Position numbers and translations under genes: made by a program
Shown here: positions 1 through 8,256 of the stretch, in pieces
Position numbering within the stretch: position 1 is the stretch's first letter
How the letters are laid out: each line of letters starts with the position of its first letter
Origin: Streptomyces noursei
GTDB lineage: Bacteria; Actinomycetota; Actinomycetes; Streptomycetales; Streptomycetaceae
Assembly (NCBI RefSeq): GCF_001646665.1
Contig: NZ_LWBU01000362.1
Location: forward strand, 46,358 to 110,357
DNA: 64,000 nt
Direction of reading: 5' to 3'
The notes under the pieces: model-generated
Databases searched by the model: none
Seen by the model: the letters and a program-made list of their open reading frames with translations, nothing else
What the model was told of the DNA's origin: nothing

Positions 1-574
1 TCACCGAGGCGCCGGTCGCGAGGCCGTCGAGACCGTCCGTGAGGTTCACGCCGTTCGACATGGCCAGGATCATGAACAGCGCCCAGACCACGAACAGCAC
101 CGGGCCGATGGACCAGCCGAAGTCGGTGATGAAGGAGAGCTTGGTGGAGGCGGGGGTCTGGCCGCGGCTGTCGGCGAACTGCAGCGCCAGGACGGCGAAC
201 GCGATGCCGACGATGAGCTGGCCGGCCATCTTCGCCTTGGCCCGCAGACCGAGCGACCGCTGCTTGACGATCTTGATGTAGTCGTCGAGGAAGCCGACGA
301 GGCCCATGCCCGCCATCAGGAACAGCACCAGGACGCCGGAGTAGGTCGGGTCCTCACCGGTGATGACCTTGGCCAGCGCGTACGCGATGAGCGTGGCCAG
401 GATGAAGGAGATACCGCCCATGGTGGGCGTGCCCTTCTTGCTGCCGTGCGTACGCGGGCCGTCGTCCCGGATGAACTGCCCGTATCCCTTGCGGGCCAGA
501 AGCTTGATCAGCAGCGGCGTACCGATCAGGGTCAGGAAGAGCCCGATGGCTCCCGCGAAGAGGATCTGCCTCAT
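1..574 (-). CDS. mraY: Phospho-N-acetylmuramoyl-pentapeptide-transferase MraY (N-terminal part; cut by window edge)
   Basis: This integral membrane enzyme transfers phospho-MurNAc-pentapeptide from UDP to undecaprenyl phosphate, making lipid I for peptidoglycan. Only the first ~191 of about 356 residues are present. The ATG at 572-574 opens the protein MRQILFAGAIGLFLTLIG. The Asp-Asp pair of GFLDDYIK (about residues 97-98) and the NGVNLTDGLDGLA motif near the edge are the conserved catalytic and Mg-binding signatures, between hydrophobic helices. The ATG overlaps the murF TGA (ATGA), so the two are translationally coupled in the dcw operon. Identity is secure; the C-terminus lies outside the window. 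Confidence 0.97.
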   Translation of the reverse strand, partial: MRQILFAGAIGLFLTLIGTPLLIKLLARKGYGQFIRDDGPRTHGSKKGTPTMGGISFILATLIAYALAKVITGEDPTYSGVLVLFLMAGMGLVGFLDDYIKIVKQRSLGLRAKAKMAGQLIVGIAFAVLALQFADSRGQTPASTKLSFITDFGWSIGPVLFVVWALFMILAMSNGVNLTDGLDGLATGASV

Positions 575-2001
575 CGGCCGGTGACCTCGCCCTCGGTGGA
601 GTTCTCGAGCAGTGCCTGGGCGATCCGCTCGAGCCCGACCGACCTTGATGCCTTCACCAGCACGACGTCTCCCGGGCGCAATTCACTGCGCAACAGGTCG
701 ATCGCCGCCCGCGCGTCGGACACGTGCACCGACTCCTCACCCCACGAACCCTCGTTATATGCGCCCAGTTGCAGCCAGGACGCTTCCCTGCCCCCGACTG
801 CGACGAGCTTGCTGACGTTGAGCCGGACGGCGAGCCGTCCGACCGCGTCGTGCTCGGCGAGCGCCTCGTCCCCCAGCTCGGCCATCTGACCGAGCACCGC
901 CCACGTACGGCCCCCCTTGGCCTGTGCTGCCTGGCCCATGGCCGCGAGCGCGCGCAGGGCGGCTCGCATGGACTCCGGGTTCGCGTTGTAGGCGTCGTTG
1001 ACGATCGTCACACCGTCCGGACGCTCGGTGACCTCCATGCGCCAGCGGGAGAGGGAGCCCGCCTCGGAGAGCGCGGTGGCGATCTCGTCGACGGACATGC
1101 CCAGCTCATGGGCGACGGCGGCCGCGGCGAGCGCGTTCGACACGTGGTGCTCACCGTACAGGCGCAAGGTCACGTCACTGCACCCGGTGGGTGTGTGAAG
1201 CCTGAAAGAGGGCTGTCCGGTCTCTGTGAGCCGGACATTCTCGGCACGTACGGCGGCTTCCTCGGCCTCGCCGAAGAGCGTCACGCGCGCGTGGGTGCGC
1301 TTCTCCATGGCCCGTACGAGGGGGTCGTCGGCGTTCAGCACCGCGATGCCGCCGTCCTCGGCGGACGGCAGGGCCTCCACCAGCTCGCCCTTGGCCTGGG
1401 CGATCTGCTCCCGGCCGCCGAACTCGCCGATGTGGGCGCTGCCCACGTTCAGGACGAGCCCGATCCGCGGCGGGGTCAGCTCGGTGAGGTAGCGGATGTG
1501 GCCGATTCCGCGCGCTCCCATCTCCAGGACGAGGTGCTCGGTGTCCTTCTCCGCGCGCAGGGCGGTGAGGGGCAGGCCGATCTCGTTGTTGAGGGAGCCG
1601 GGCGTCCAGACGGTGGGGCCCTTGCGCTGGAGCACCTGGGCGATCAGGTCCTTGGTGCTGGTCTTGCCGGCCGAGCCGGTCAGCGCCACGACCTTGGTGC
1701 CCAGGCGTCCGACGACCACGCGGGCGAGCGCGCCGAGGGCCGTCCGGACGTCGTCCACGACGACGGCGGGCACCCCGAGCGGGCGGGTGGCCAGCACGGC
1801 CACCGCTCCCGCCTCCATGGCGCGGTGCGCGTAGTCGTGGCCGTCGACGTTCTCACCGGCGAAGGCGGCGAAGAGGGAGCCGGGCCCGACCTGGCGGGAG
1901 TCGATGACGACGGGCCCGGTGACCTGGATGGCCGGATCCGGTATGTCGTGCGACTGCCCGCCGACGATTTCGGCGATCTCGGCGAGGGAGAGGGCGATCA
2001 C
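571..2001 (-). CDS. murF: UDP-N-acetylmuramoyl-tripeptide--D-alanyl-D-alanine ligase MurF
   Basis: This cytoplasmic ATP-dependent ligase adds D-Ala-D-Ala to the UDP-MurNAc-tripeptide, the last soluble step before MraY. The 476-residue protein has the Mur ligase order: N-terminal substrate domain with VIDSR near residue 33, ATP-binding P-loop GSAGKTS at about 109-115, central domain with the NDAYNANP motif, and a C-terminal ligase domain. The GTG at 1999-2001 was chosen because the protein then begins VIALSLAEIAEIVGG, the usual MurF start; reading further upstream gives an unrelated low-quality extension into murE. It lies 4 nt after murE and overlaps mraY by 4 nt. Confidence 0.96.
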   Translation of the reverse strand: MIALSLAEIAEIVGGQSHDIPDPAIQVTGPVVIDSRQVGPGSLFAAFAGENVDGHDYAHRAMEAGAVAVLATRPLGVPAVVVDDVRTALGALARVVVGRLGTKVVALTGSAGKTSTKDLIAQVLQRKGPTVWTPGSLNNEIGLPLTALRAEKDTEHLVLEMGARGIGHIRYLTELTPPRIGLVLNVGSAHIGEFGGREQIAQAKGELVEALPSAEDGGIAVLNADDPLVRAMEKRTHARVTLFGEAEEAAVRAENVRLTETGQPSFRLHTPTGCSDVTLRLYGEHHVSNALAAAAVAHELGMSVDEIATALSEAGSLSRWRMEVTERPDGVTIVNDAYNANPESMRAALRALAAMGQAAQAKGGRTWAVLGQMAELGDEALAEHDAVGRLAVRLNVSKLVAVGGREASWLQLGAYNEGSWGEESVHVSDARAAIDLLRSELRPGDVVLVKASRSVGLERIAQALLENSTEGEVTGR

Positions 2002-2005
2002 TACT

Positions 2006-3673
2006 TCATCCCTGACTGTTCTGGATTGCTTCGCGAAGGACCTGGCGGTCGTCGAAGGGGCGGACCACTCCCGCGATGTCCTGGCCCTGCTCGTGGCCCT
2101 TGCCGGCGACCAGCACGGTGTCACCGGGCCGGGCGCGCGCCACGGCGGCGGCGATCGCGGCGGCCCGGTCCTCGAACACGGCGACCTCGCCGCGTTCGTG
2201 GACCGGCACCTCGGCGGCGCCGGCGAGCATGGTGGCGAGGATCGCGAGGGGGTCCTCGGAACGGGGGTTGTCGGAGGTCAGTACGGCGGTGTCGGCGAGC
2301 CGGGCGGCCGCGGCGCCCATGGGGCCGCGCTTGGTGACGTCCCGGTCGCCGCCGCAGCCGAGGACGACGTGCAGCCGGCCCTCGGTGACCTTGCGCAGGG
2401 CGCGCAGGACCGATTCCACGGCGTCCGTCTTGTGGGCGTAGTCGACGACCGCGAGGTAGTCCTGGCCGGCGTCGACGCGCTCCAGGCGGCCGGGGACGCC
2501 GGGGACGGCGGCGACACCGTCGGCGGCGGTCTGGGGGTCGATCCCGGCCACGGCCAGGGTCACCACCGCGGCGAGTGCGTTGGCGACGTTGAACGTGCCC
2601 GGCAGCGGGGCCTTGGCGCGGACCCGCTCGCCCTTGGGCCCGAGGATGGTGAACGTGCTGCCCAGGGCGCCGACGTGGACGTCCTCGGCGCGCCAGTCGG
2701 CGTCGGGGTGGCCCTCGGCGGAGAAGGTGACGACGGGGACGGTCGCCTCCTTCGCCAGCCTCCTGCCGTACTCGTCGTCGTGGTTGACCACTCCGAGCCG
2801 GCTGCGGCGCGGGGTGAACAGCTGCGCCTTCGCCTGGAAGTAGTCCTCCATGTCGGAGTGGAACTCCATGTGCTCCGGGCTGAGGTTGTTGAAGACGGCG
2901 ACGTCGAAGACGCAGCCGTCGACCCGGCCGAGCACGAGGGCGTGGCTGGAGACCTCCATGGCGACCGCCTCGACGCCGCGTTCGCGCATCACCGCGAACA
3001 GGGCCTGGAGGTCGGTGGCTTCCGGGGTGGTCCGCTCGGACTTGATGCGCTCGTCCCCGATGCGCATCTCGACGGTGCCGATGAGCCCGGTCGGGCGGCC
3101 GGCGGCCCGGAGGCCGCCCTCGACCAGGTAGGCGGTGGTCGTCTTGCCCGAGGTGCCGGTGATGCCGATCTGCAGCAGGTCGTTGCCCGGCCGGCCGTAG
3201 ATGTCGGCTGCGAGCTCGCCCATCCGGCCGCGCGGGTCCTCGGTGACCAGGACCGGCAGGCCGGTCGTCGCGGCGCGTTCGGCGCCGGAGGGGTCGGTGA
3301 GGATCGCGACGGCCCCGAGGTCGGCGGCCTGGCCGGCGAAGTCGGCGCCGTGCATGCGGGAGCCGGGGAGGGCCGCGTACACGTCTCCGGGGCGCACGGC
3401 CCGGGAGTCGTGGGTGATGCCGGTCACCTCCGCGCCGCCCGGCGCGGGGCTGCCCAGCCGGGTCGCCAGCTCGCCCAGGGGTGTGGGGCGGGCCTGGGCC
3501 GGTCGGGGTGCCCCGGGACGTTTCGCGGGGGTGTCCGTCGGGGTGGTTCGGGACTGATCAGCGTGTGGCACGGCGGTGAGCGTACCGGGCGCACCCGTGA
3601 TCGGGCTAAATGAGGGCGCCTGGGCAGCGTGGTCGCCGGACCGCTCGCCGGGGGTGGGGGTGGTGGTCGTCAC
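2006..3673 (-). CDS. murE: UDP-N-acetylmuramoyl-tripeptide synthetase MurE (diaminopimelate-adding)
   Basis: MurE adds the third residue, diaminopimelate, to UDP-MurNAc-L-Ala-D-Glu in the cytoplasm. The 555-residue protein has the P-loop GTSGKTTT at about 173-180 and the DNPR motif (in TSDNPRSEDP), which in the family marks a diaminopimelate substrate rather than lysine. LL-DAP is expected for a streptomycete. The start is GTG at 3671-3673, giving VTTTTPTPGE. About 65 residues of Pro/Thr/Ala-rich low-complexity sequence precede the first Mur domain, a longer N-terminus than in enteric MurE. It is separated from ftsI by 17 nt and from murF by 4 nt. Confidence 0.95.
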   Translation of the reverse strand: MTTTTPTPGERSGDHAAQAPSFSPITGAPGTLTAVPHADQSRTTPTDTPAKRPGAPRPAQARPTPLGELATRLGSPAPGGAEVTGITHDSRAVRPGDVYAALPGSRMHGADFAGQAADLGAVAILTDPSGAERAATTGLPVLVTEDPRGRMGELAADIYGRPGNDLLQIGITGTSGKTTTAYLVEGGLRAAGRPTGLIGTVEMRIGDERIKSERTTPEATDLQALFAVMRERGVEAVAMEVSSHALVLGRVDGCVFDVAVFNNLSPEHMEFHSDMEDYFQAKAQLFTPRRSRLGVVNHDDEYGRRLAKEATVPVVTFSAEGHPDADWRAEDVHVGALGSTFTILGPKGERVRAKAPLPGTFNVANALAAVVTLAVAGIDPQTAADGVAAVPGVPGRLERVDAGQDYLAVVDYAHKTDAVESVLRALRKVTEGRLHVVLGCGGDRDVTKRGPMGAAAARLADTAVLTSDNPRSEDPLAILATMLAGAAEVPVHERGEVAVFEDRAAAIAAAVARARPGDTVLVAGKGHEQGQDIAGVVRPFDDRQVLREAIQNSQG

Positions 3674-3690
3674 TGGTTGCTCCCGCCGGC

Positions 3691-5625
3691 TCACTCGCCG
3701 GGTTTGAACGTGACCGGCATGCGGGGTGCTGGTTTGCCGGTGGGTGCGACTTGCAGGGTCTTGAGGGCGAACTCCATGACCTTCTTGTGGATGGGGCCGC
3801 AGATCTGGCCGCCGAAATAGCTGCCCCTGGTGGGGTTCTGGATGGCGCAGTAGACCGTGATCTGCGGGTCGTCGGCGGGCGCGAAGCCCGCGAACGAGGC
3901 GGTGTAGCCCTTGTAGCGGCCGAGTTGGGGGTCGACGCGGTTGGCGGTTCCGGTCTTGCCGGCGACGCGGTAGCCGGGGATGGCGGCCTTGGTCCCGGTG
4001 CCCTCGCGGTCGTCGACGACCGATTCGAGCATGGCGGCCAGGGTCTTGGCGGTCTTCTCGCTGACGACCCTGGTCCGCTCGGGCGCGGGCGCGGGGGTGA
4101 AGCGGCCGTCGGGTCCCTTGGTGCCGCGTACGAGGGTGGGCTGGATGCGTACGCCGCCGTTGGCGATCGTCGAGTAGACGGACGCCGCCTGCATGGCGTT
4201 GATGGACAGTCCCTGGCCGAAGGGGATCGTGTACTGCTGCGAGGTGGACCAGTCCTGCGGCTTGGCCAGGATGCCGGAGGTCTCGCCGGGGTAGCCGAGG
4301 CCACTGGGGCGGCCGAGGCCGAACTTGCGCAGGTAGGAGTGGAGGACCCGGTTGGCCTGGGCCTGGGTGGGGCCCAGCTGGCCGGTGGCGAGGATGGTGC
4401 CGATGTTGCTGGACTTGGCCAGGACGCCGTTGAGCGTCAGGTACCAGGTGGGGTGGTCGATGTCGTCCTTGAACAGCCGGTCGCCCCGGTGGAGCCGGTT
4501 GGGCACGACGACGTGGGTGGACGGCGTGGCGGCGCCCTCCTCCAGGACGGCGGCCATCGAGATGACCTTGGCGGTGGAGCCGGGTTCGTAGGCGTCCTGG
4601 AGGGCGGCGTTGCCCATGGCGGCGGAGTTGGCCTCGGAGAGGTCGTTGGGGTCGAAGCCGGGCGCGTTGGCCATGGCGAGGATCTCGCCGGTCCGGGCGT
4701 TCTGCACTATCACGTAGCCGCGGTCCGCCGCGGACTCCTCCACCTGCTGGGTGATGGCCTGCTGGGCGGCCCACTGGATGTCGCGGTCGATGGTCAGCTC
4801 GATGTCGGAGCCGGGGACGGCGGGGGTCTCGCGGGCGCCGGCGGTGGGCACCCGGCGGCCGCCGGACTGGGCGTACTTGATCTTGCCGTCCTTGCCGGCC
4901 AGCTCCTTGTCGAGCATGGACTCCAGGCCGCCGCCACCGCGGCCGTCGGCGTTGACGTAACCCAGTATCCCGGCGGCGAGGGTGCCGTTGGGGTACACGC
5001 GCTTGCTGCTGGGCTCGGTGAAGATGCCGGCGAGGACGCTGACGCCGGTGCCGCCGGTGCCCTTTTCGGAGCGGGCCTTCTCGGCGAAGACGTTCTTCAG
5101 GTCCTTGATCTGGTTCCAGACCTGCGGGGTCTGGCGGCGGGCCAGCAGCGCGTAGCGGGACTTGGGCGCCTTGAGCTTGGCGACCAGTTCGGCGGGGTCC
5201 TTGCCGAGGATCGGCGCGAGGAGCGCGGCGGCCTGCTCCGGGGCGTCGGGGGCCTTGCTCTCCGCGGGTGTGAACATCTTCGGGTCGGCGGTGATGTCGT
5301 ACGCGTCGACGCTGGTGGCCAGGGCGATGCCGGCACGGTCGGTGATCTCGCCGCGCTCGGCGGACAGCGTGTACTCCTGGTACCGGTTCTTCTCCGCCTT
5401 GGCCGCGTACGCGTCGGCGTCGACCGCCTGGACCTGGAGGAGGCGCACGACGAACGCCAGCATGACGAGCGTCAGGCCGAGGCTGACCAGCCTCAGCCGG
5501 GGCCGCGGGCTGCCCAGCCGGATGGTGCCCGCGCGGGCGGGCCGGCGGGCCGGCCGGCGCGGGGGCCGGGCGGCGGGACGGGCGGGGGCCGGAACGCGGC
5601 GGCGTGGGGGCTGGGCGGGGGGCAC
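3691..5625 (-). CDS. ftsI: Division-specific class B penicillin-binding protein FtsI (PBP3-type transpeptidase)
   Basis: FtsI is the septal peptidoglycan transpeptidase working with FtsW. The 644-residue protein has a basic, Pro/Arg-rich cytoplasmic tail (1-42), one membrane anchor (about 45-64), a PBP dimer domain, and a transpeptidase domain with the active-site motif STAK (Ser about 350), the SSN motif in AKSSNIGT, and KTGTANR. The GTG at 5623-5625 lies 4 nt after the ftsL stop and gives a sensible tail; longer in-frame starts would run into ftsL. The Arg/Pro-rich tail is typical of actinobacterial FtsI. It is cotranscribed with ftsL and murE. Confidence 0.95.
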   Translation of the reverse strand: MPPAQPPRRRVPAPARPAARPPRRPARRPARAGTIRLGSPRPRLRLVSLGLTLVMLAFVVRLLQVQAVDADAYAAKAEKNRYQEYTLSAERGEITDRAGIALATSVDAYDITADPKMFTPAESKAPDAPEQAAALLAPILGKDPAELVAKLKAPKSRYALLARRQTPQVWNQIKDLKNVFAEKARSEKGTGGTGVSVLAGIFTEPSSKRVYPNGTLAAGILGYVNADGRGGGGLESMLDKELAGKDGKIKYAQSGGRRVPTAGARETPAVPGSDIELTIDRDIQWAAQQAITQQVEESAADRGYVIVQNARTGEILAMANAPGFDPNDLSEANSAAMGNAALQDAYEPGSTAKVISMAAVLEEGAATPSTHVVVPNRLHRGDRLFKDDIDHPTWYLTLNGVLAKSSNIGTILATGQLGPTQAQANRVLHSYLRKFGLGRPSGLGYPGETSGILAKPQDWSTSQQYTIPFGQGLSINAMQAASVYSTIANGGVRIQPTLVRGTKGPDGRFTPAPAPERTRVVSEKTAKTLAAMLESVVDDREGTGTKAAIPGYRVAGKTGTANRVDPQLGRYKGYTASFAGFAPADDPQITVYCAIQNPTRGSYFGGQICGPIHKKVMEFALKTLQVAPTGKPAPRMPVTFKPGE

Positions 5626-5629
5626 TGCG

Positions 5630-6037
5630 TCACCTGCCGGGCGTCGTCGGGGCGGTGGGCGGGGCGGGCTCGGCCGTCGCCTTGCTGGGTACGCCCCGGA
5701 CCGTGCCGTCGGGCCCCAGGAAGGCGGGGCTGCCACCGGGCACCATGCCGAGCTCGCGGGCGCGGCGTTCGAGGGCGTCGGGGGCGGAGCGGTCGTCCAC
5801 GTCCCGCTGGAGCTCCTGCTCCTCGTCGGTCAGTTCGGTGGTCCGCTTCTTCAGCTCGCTGAGCCGGAAGGAGCCCTCGTTGAGGGAGGAGTTGAGCAGC
5901 AGGAGGGTGATCAGGCCGCCGCCCAGGAGCAGGACGACCAGCAGGACGAAGGGGGTACGGGCCGCGGTGCTCGGCCCGGAGGGCATGAGCCGCGCGAGCC
6001 GCGCCGCCCGCCCCTTCAGCGGTCCCGCCTTGGTCAC
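5630..6037 (-). CDS. ftsL: Cell division protein FtsL-like
   Basis: This is a 135-residue bitopic membrane protein between rsmH and ftsI, the standard ftsL position. A short basic cytoplasmic segment is followed by one strongly hydrophobic helix (FVLLVVLLLGGGLITLLLL, about residues 30-48) and an external heptad-like stretch (about 60-100) that could form the coiled coil with DivIC/FtsB. The tail is Pro/Thr/Ala-rich. The start is GTG at 6035-6037. Sequence conservation is weak in this family, so the call rests on topology, length and position. Confidence 0.85.
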   Translation of the reverse strand: MTKAGPLKGRAARLARLMPSGPSTAARTPFVLLVVLLLGGGLITLLLLNSSLNEGSFRLSELKKRTTELTDEEQELQRDVDDRSAPDALERRARELGMVPGGSPAFLGPDGTVRGVPSKATAEPAPPTAPTTPGR

Positions 6038-6117
6038 CTGTCCTCCCGGTTCGCCCCGCCGTCGTCCTCGTGGTCCACGTCGCCCGCGCTACGCGTGCGT
6101 GCCGTCGGGCCCGCCGC

Positions 6118-7074
6118 TCACAGGTCCTCCTCCCTGATCCGCTCGGCGCCCCGGAGCCTGGCGGGGGCCGCACGGCGGTTCTCGGCGACCTCCTCCTCCG
6201 TGGGAAGTTCGGCACCGCGGGTCAGGAGCTTGAGCTTCGGCTGGTAGCGCTCGGGCACGACGGGCAGCCCGGGCGGGGCCGTGCTGGTGGCGCCGGCCGC
6301 GAAGACCTGCTTGACCAGCCGGTCCTCCAGCGAGTGGTAGGACAGGACGGCGATCCGGCCGCCGACCGCGAGCGCCTTCACCGCGGCTGGTACGGCCCGC
6401 TCCAGGACGGTCAGCTCGCCGTTGACCTCGATGCGCAGGGCCTGGAAGGTCCGCTTGGCGGGGTTGCCGCCGGTCCGCTTGGCGGCCTGCGGCAGCGCGT
6501 CGCGGATCAGCTCCACGAGGCGGGCGCTGTTGGTGAACGGTTCCTTCTCCCGTTCCCGTACGACCGCCGCCACGATCCGCTTGGCCTGCTTCTCCTCGCC
6601 GTACTGGCGCAGGATGCGGACCAGTTCGCCGGGCGGGTAGGTGTTGAGGACCTCGGCCGCGCTGATGCCGGTCGTCTGGTCCATCCGCATGTCGAGCGGG
6701 GCGTCCTGGGCGTAGGCGAAGCCGCGGTCGGCCTCGTCGAGCTGCATGGAGGAGACGCCGAGATCGAACAGGACGCCCTGCACGCGCGGGACGCCGAGCC
6801 GGTCCAGGACGCCGGGCAGCTCGTCGTACACGGCGTGCACGAGGGTCGCGCGGTCGCCGAAGGGGGCGAGGCGCTCGCCCGAGAGCCGCAGCGCCTCCTT
6901 GTCCCGGTCGAGCGCGATCAGCCGGGCCTCGGGGAAGCGGGTCAGCAGCGCCTCGCTGTGGCCGCCGAGGCCCAGGGTGCAGTCGACGACCACCGCACCC
7001 GGTCGCCCCAGCGCGGGTGCCAGCATGTCCAGGCACCGCTGGAGCATCACCGGGACGTGTCGGGTCTCGTTCAT
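6118..7074 (-). CDS. rsmH: 16S rRNA m4C1402 methyltransferase RsmH (MraW)
   Basis: RsmH methylates N4 of C1402 in 16S rRNA using S-adenosylmethionine and is the usual first or second gene of the dcw cluster. The 318-residue protein starts MNETRHVPVML and has the SAM-binding sequence DCTLGLGGHSEALL (about 31-44), FDLGVSSMQLDEADRGF, and the C-terminal SYHSLEDRLVK motif typical of the family. The ATG at 7072-7074 matches the usual N-terminus; in-frame upstream codons would add a short Arg/Glu-rich segment. It is the promoter-proximal gene of this minus-strand cluster. No mraZ lies upstream, although mraZ precedes rsmH in many bacteria. Confidence 0.95.
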   Translation of the reverse strand: MNETRHVPVMLQRCLDMLAPALGRPGAVVVDCTLGLGGHSEALLTRFPEARLIALDRDKEALRLSGERLAPFGDRATLVHAVYDELPGVLDRLGVPRVQGVLFDLGVSSMQLDEADRGFAYAQDAPLDMRMDQTTGISAAEVLNTYPPGELVRILRQYGEEKQAKRIVAAVVREREKEPFTNSARLVELIRDALPQAAKRTGGNPAKRTFQALRIEVNGELTVLERAVPAAVKALAVGGRIAVLSYHSLEDRLVKQVFAAGATSTAPPGLPVVPERYQPKLKLLTRGAELPTEEEVAENRRAAPARLRGAERIREEDL

Positions 7075-7498
7075 GCGCGACCCTCGCTGCGCTCGCTCAT
7101 GCGCCCTCTCAGATTCGGCGCGGCGTACGTACTGCCGGGTCCCCGCCCGCTCAGGAAGGGGAGGTCCGCCGGCGCCGGGGAGGCGTCGGCCGACCGGCGA
7201 GCGGGAGGAGGCCGAGCCGTACGTACCGCCGCACACGCGGGGGAGAAACTGCGGATTCGCTGGGATTCGCTCGATGTCTCCGTGAACTTCGCGTCACTTT
7301 AGTCCACTCCCCCGCCCGGTCAATCAACCGGGCAGCGCGTCGCGCGGGGCGGCCGCGGAAGCGGACGATCAAGGACGAGTCACCTCATCGGCGGCCTTTC
7401 GCTCGCCCCTGTGGGTTACCTCACAACAAGGCGCGTTGATGTTCTTTGTCCCCTCTCACAGCGAGCCGTACGGGCCCGTGACCATTAACGTCTTAGCC
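7075..7498. other. Divergent intergenic region between rsmH and the carbonic anhydrase gene
   Basis: These 424 bp hold no convincing gene. No mraZ reading frame is visible on either strand. The segment carries the predicted promoter of the dcw cluster (7296-7323, minus strand) and must also contain the promoter of the carbonic anhydrase gene. AT content rises locally at 7250-7305 and 7425-7500, as expected for promoters in this genome. Confidence 0.6.
7296..7323 (-). promoter_or_regulatory. Predicted promoter of the rsmH-ftsL-ftsI-mur operon
   Basis: On the minus strand TTGACC (7318-7323) is followed after a 16-bp spacer by TAAAGT (7296-7301), a fair match to a principal-sigma promoter. It lies about 220 nt upstream of the rsmH ATG, leaving a long leader. 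This is a motif-based prediction. Confidence 0.45.
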
Positions 7499-8047
7499 AT
7501 GTCGACTTCCGCATCCGCGCACCCCTCGCCGACCCCGATAGCCGACGGCGGCACGGTCACGGACCGTCTCGTCGAGGCCAACCGTCGTTACGCCGCCGAC
7601 TTCACGGACCCCGGCATGGACGCCCGCCCCGTGCTGCGCGTCGCCGTCGTCGCCTGTATGGACGCCCGGCTCGACCTGCACGCGGCGCTCGGCCTGGAGC
7701 TGGGTGACTGCCACACGATCCGCAACGCGGGTGGCGTCGTCACGGACGACGTGATCCGTTCGCTCACCATCAGCCAGCGGGCCCTGGGCACGCGCAGTGT
7801 GGTGCTGGTGCACCACACGGGCTGCGGCCTGGAGTCCCTCACCGAGGACTTCCGCCACGAGCTGGAGCAGGAGGTCGGCCAGCGGCCGGCCTGGGCGGTG
7901 GAGTCCTTCCGGGACGTCGACCAGGACGTGCGGCAGTCCATGCAGCGGGTGCGGACCTCGCCGTTCCTGTTGCACACCGACGACATCCGCGGGTTCGTCT
8001 TCGACGTGAAGACCGGACTCCTGCGTGAGATCCTCCCGGCTTCCTGA
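7499..8047 (+). CDS. Beta-class carbonic anhydrase
   Basis: This is a cytoplasmic zinc enzyme interconverting CO2 and bicarbonate. The 182-residue protein has the beta-class zinc site: Cys53 with the Asp55/Arg57 dyad (ACMDAR), then His106 and Cys109 (HHTGC). Its small size resembles the Rv1284-type actinobacterial enzymes. The ATG at 7499 gives MSTSASAHPSP; an in-frame upstream start at 7436 would add 21 residues that do not resemble the family. It stands alone, divergent from the dcw cluster and followed by a separately promoted operon. Confidence 0.9.
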   Translation: MSTSASAHPSPTPIADGGTVTDRLVEANRRYAADFTDPGMDARPVLRVAVVACMDARLDLHAALGLELGDCHTIRNAGGVVTDDVIRSLTISQRALGTRSVVLVHHTGCGLESLTEDFRHELEQEVGQRPAWAVESFRDVDQDVRQSMQRVRTSPFLLHTDDIRGFVFDVKTGLLREILPAS

Positions 8048-8256
8048 GGTTTTCCGGCACGGGACACCCACCCGGATCGTGCTGTTCCCGACAAATCGCA
8101 CACGGTTGTCCACAGCCGGGTGACACCTACGGGCAACGGCAACAAGAATGCGGGGGTGACACCACTCCTGAATGGTTCGGAGACGGTGTCCGTGTTTCAA
8201 GGGTGGACCGTGCCGGCAGTCGCGCACGGCCCATGGAACGGGCCGAGGAGGGCCGT

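Noticed and set aside
724..2337. Long open frame on the plus strand opposite murF (about 537 codons)
   Set aside because: It mirrors murF, has the codon-position GC pattern of a shadow frame, and encodes Gly/Arg/His-rich nonsense with no motif.
3610..5862. Very long plus-strand frame opposite ftsI (about 750 codons)
   Set aside because: Low-complexity Gly/Val/Leu-rich shadow of ftsI, with no ribosome site and no family resemblance.
7075..7498. An mraZ gene upstream of rsmH
   Set aside because: No frame of the right size with MraZ-like repeats is present on either strand.
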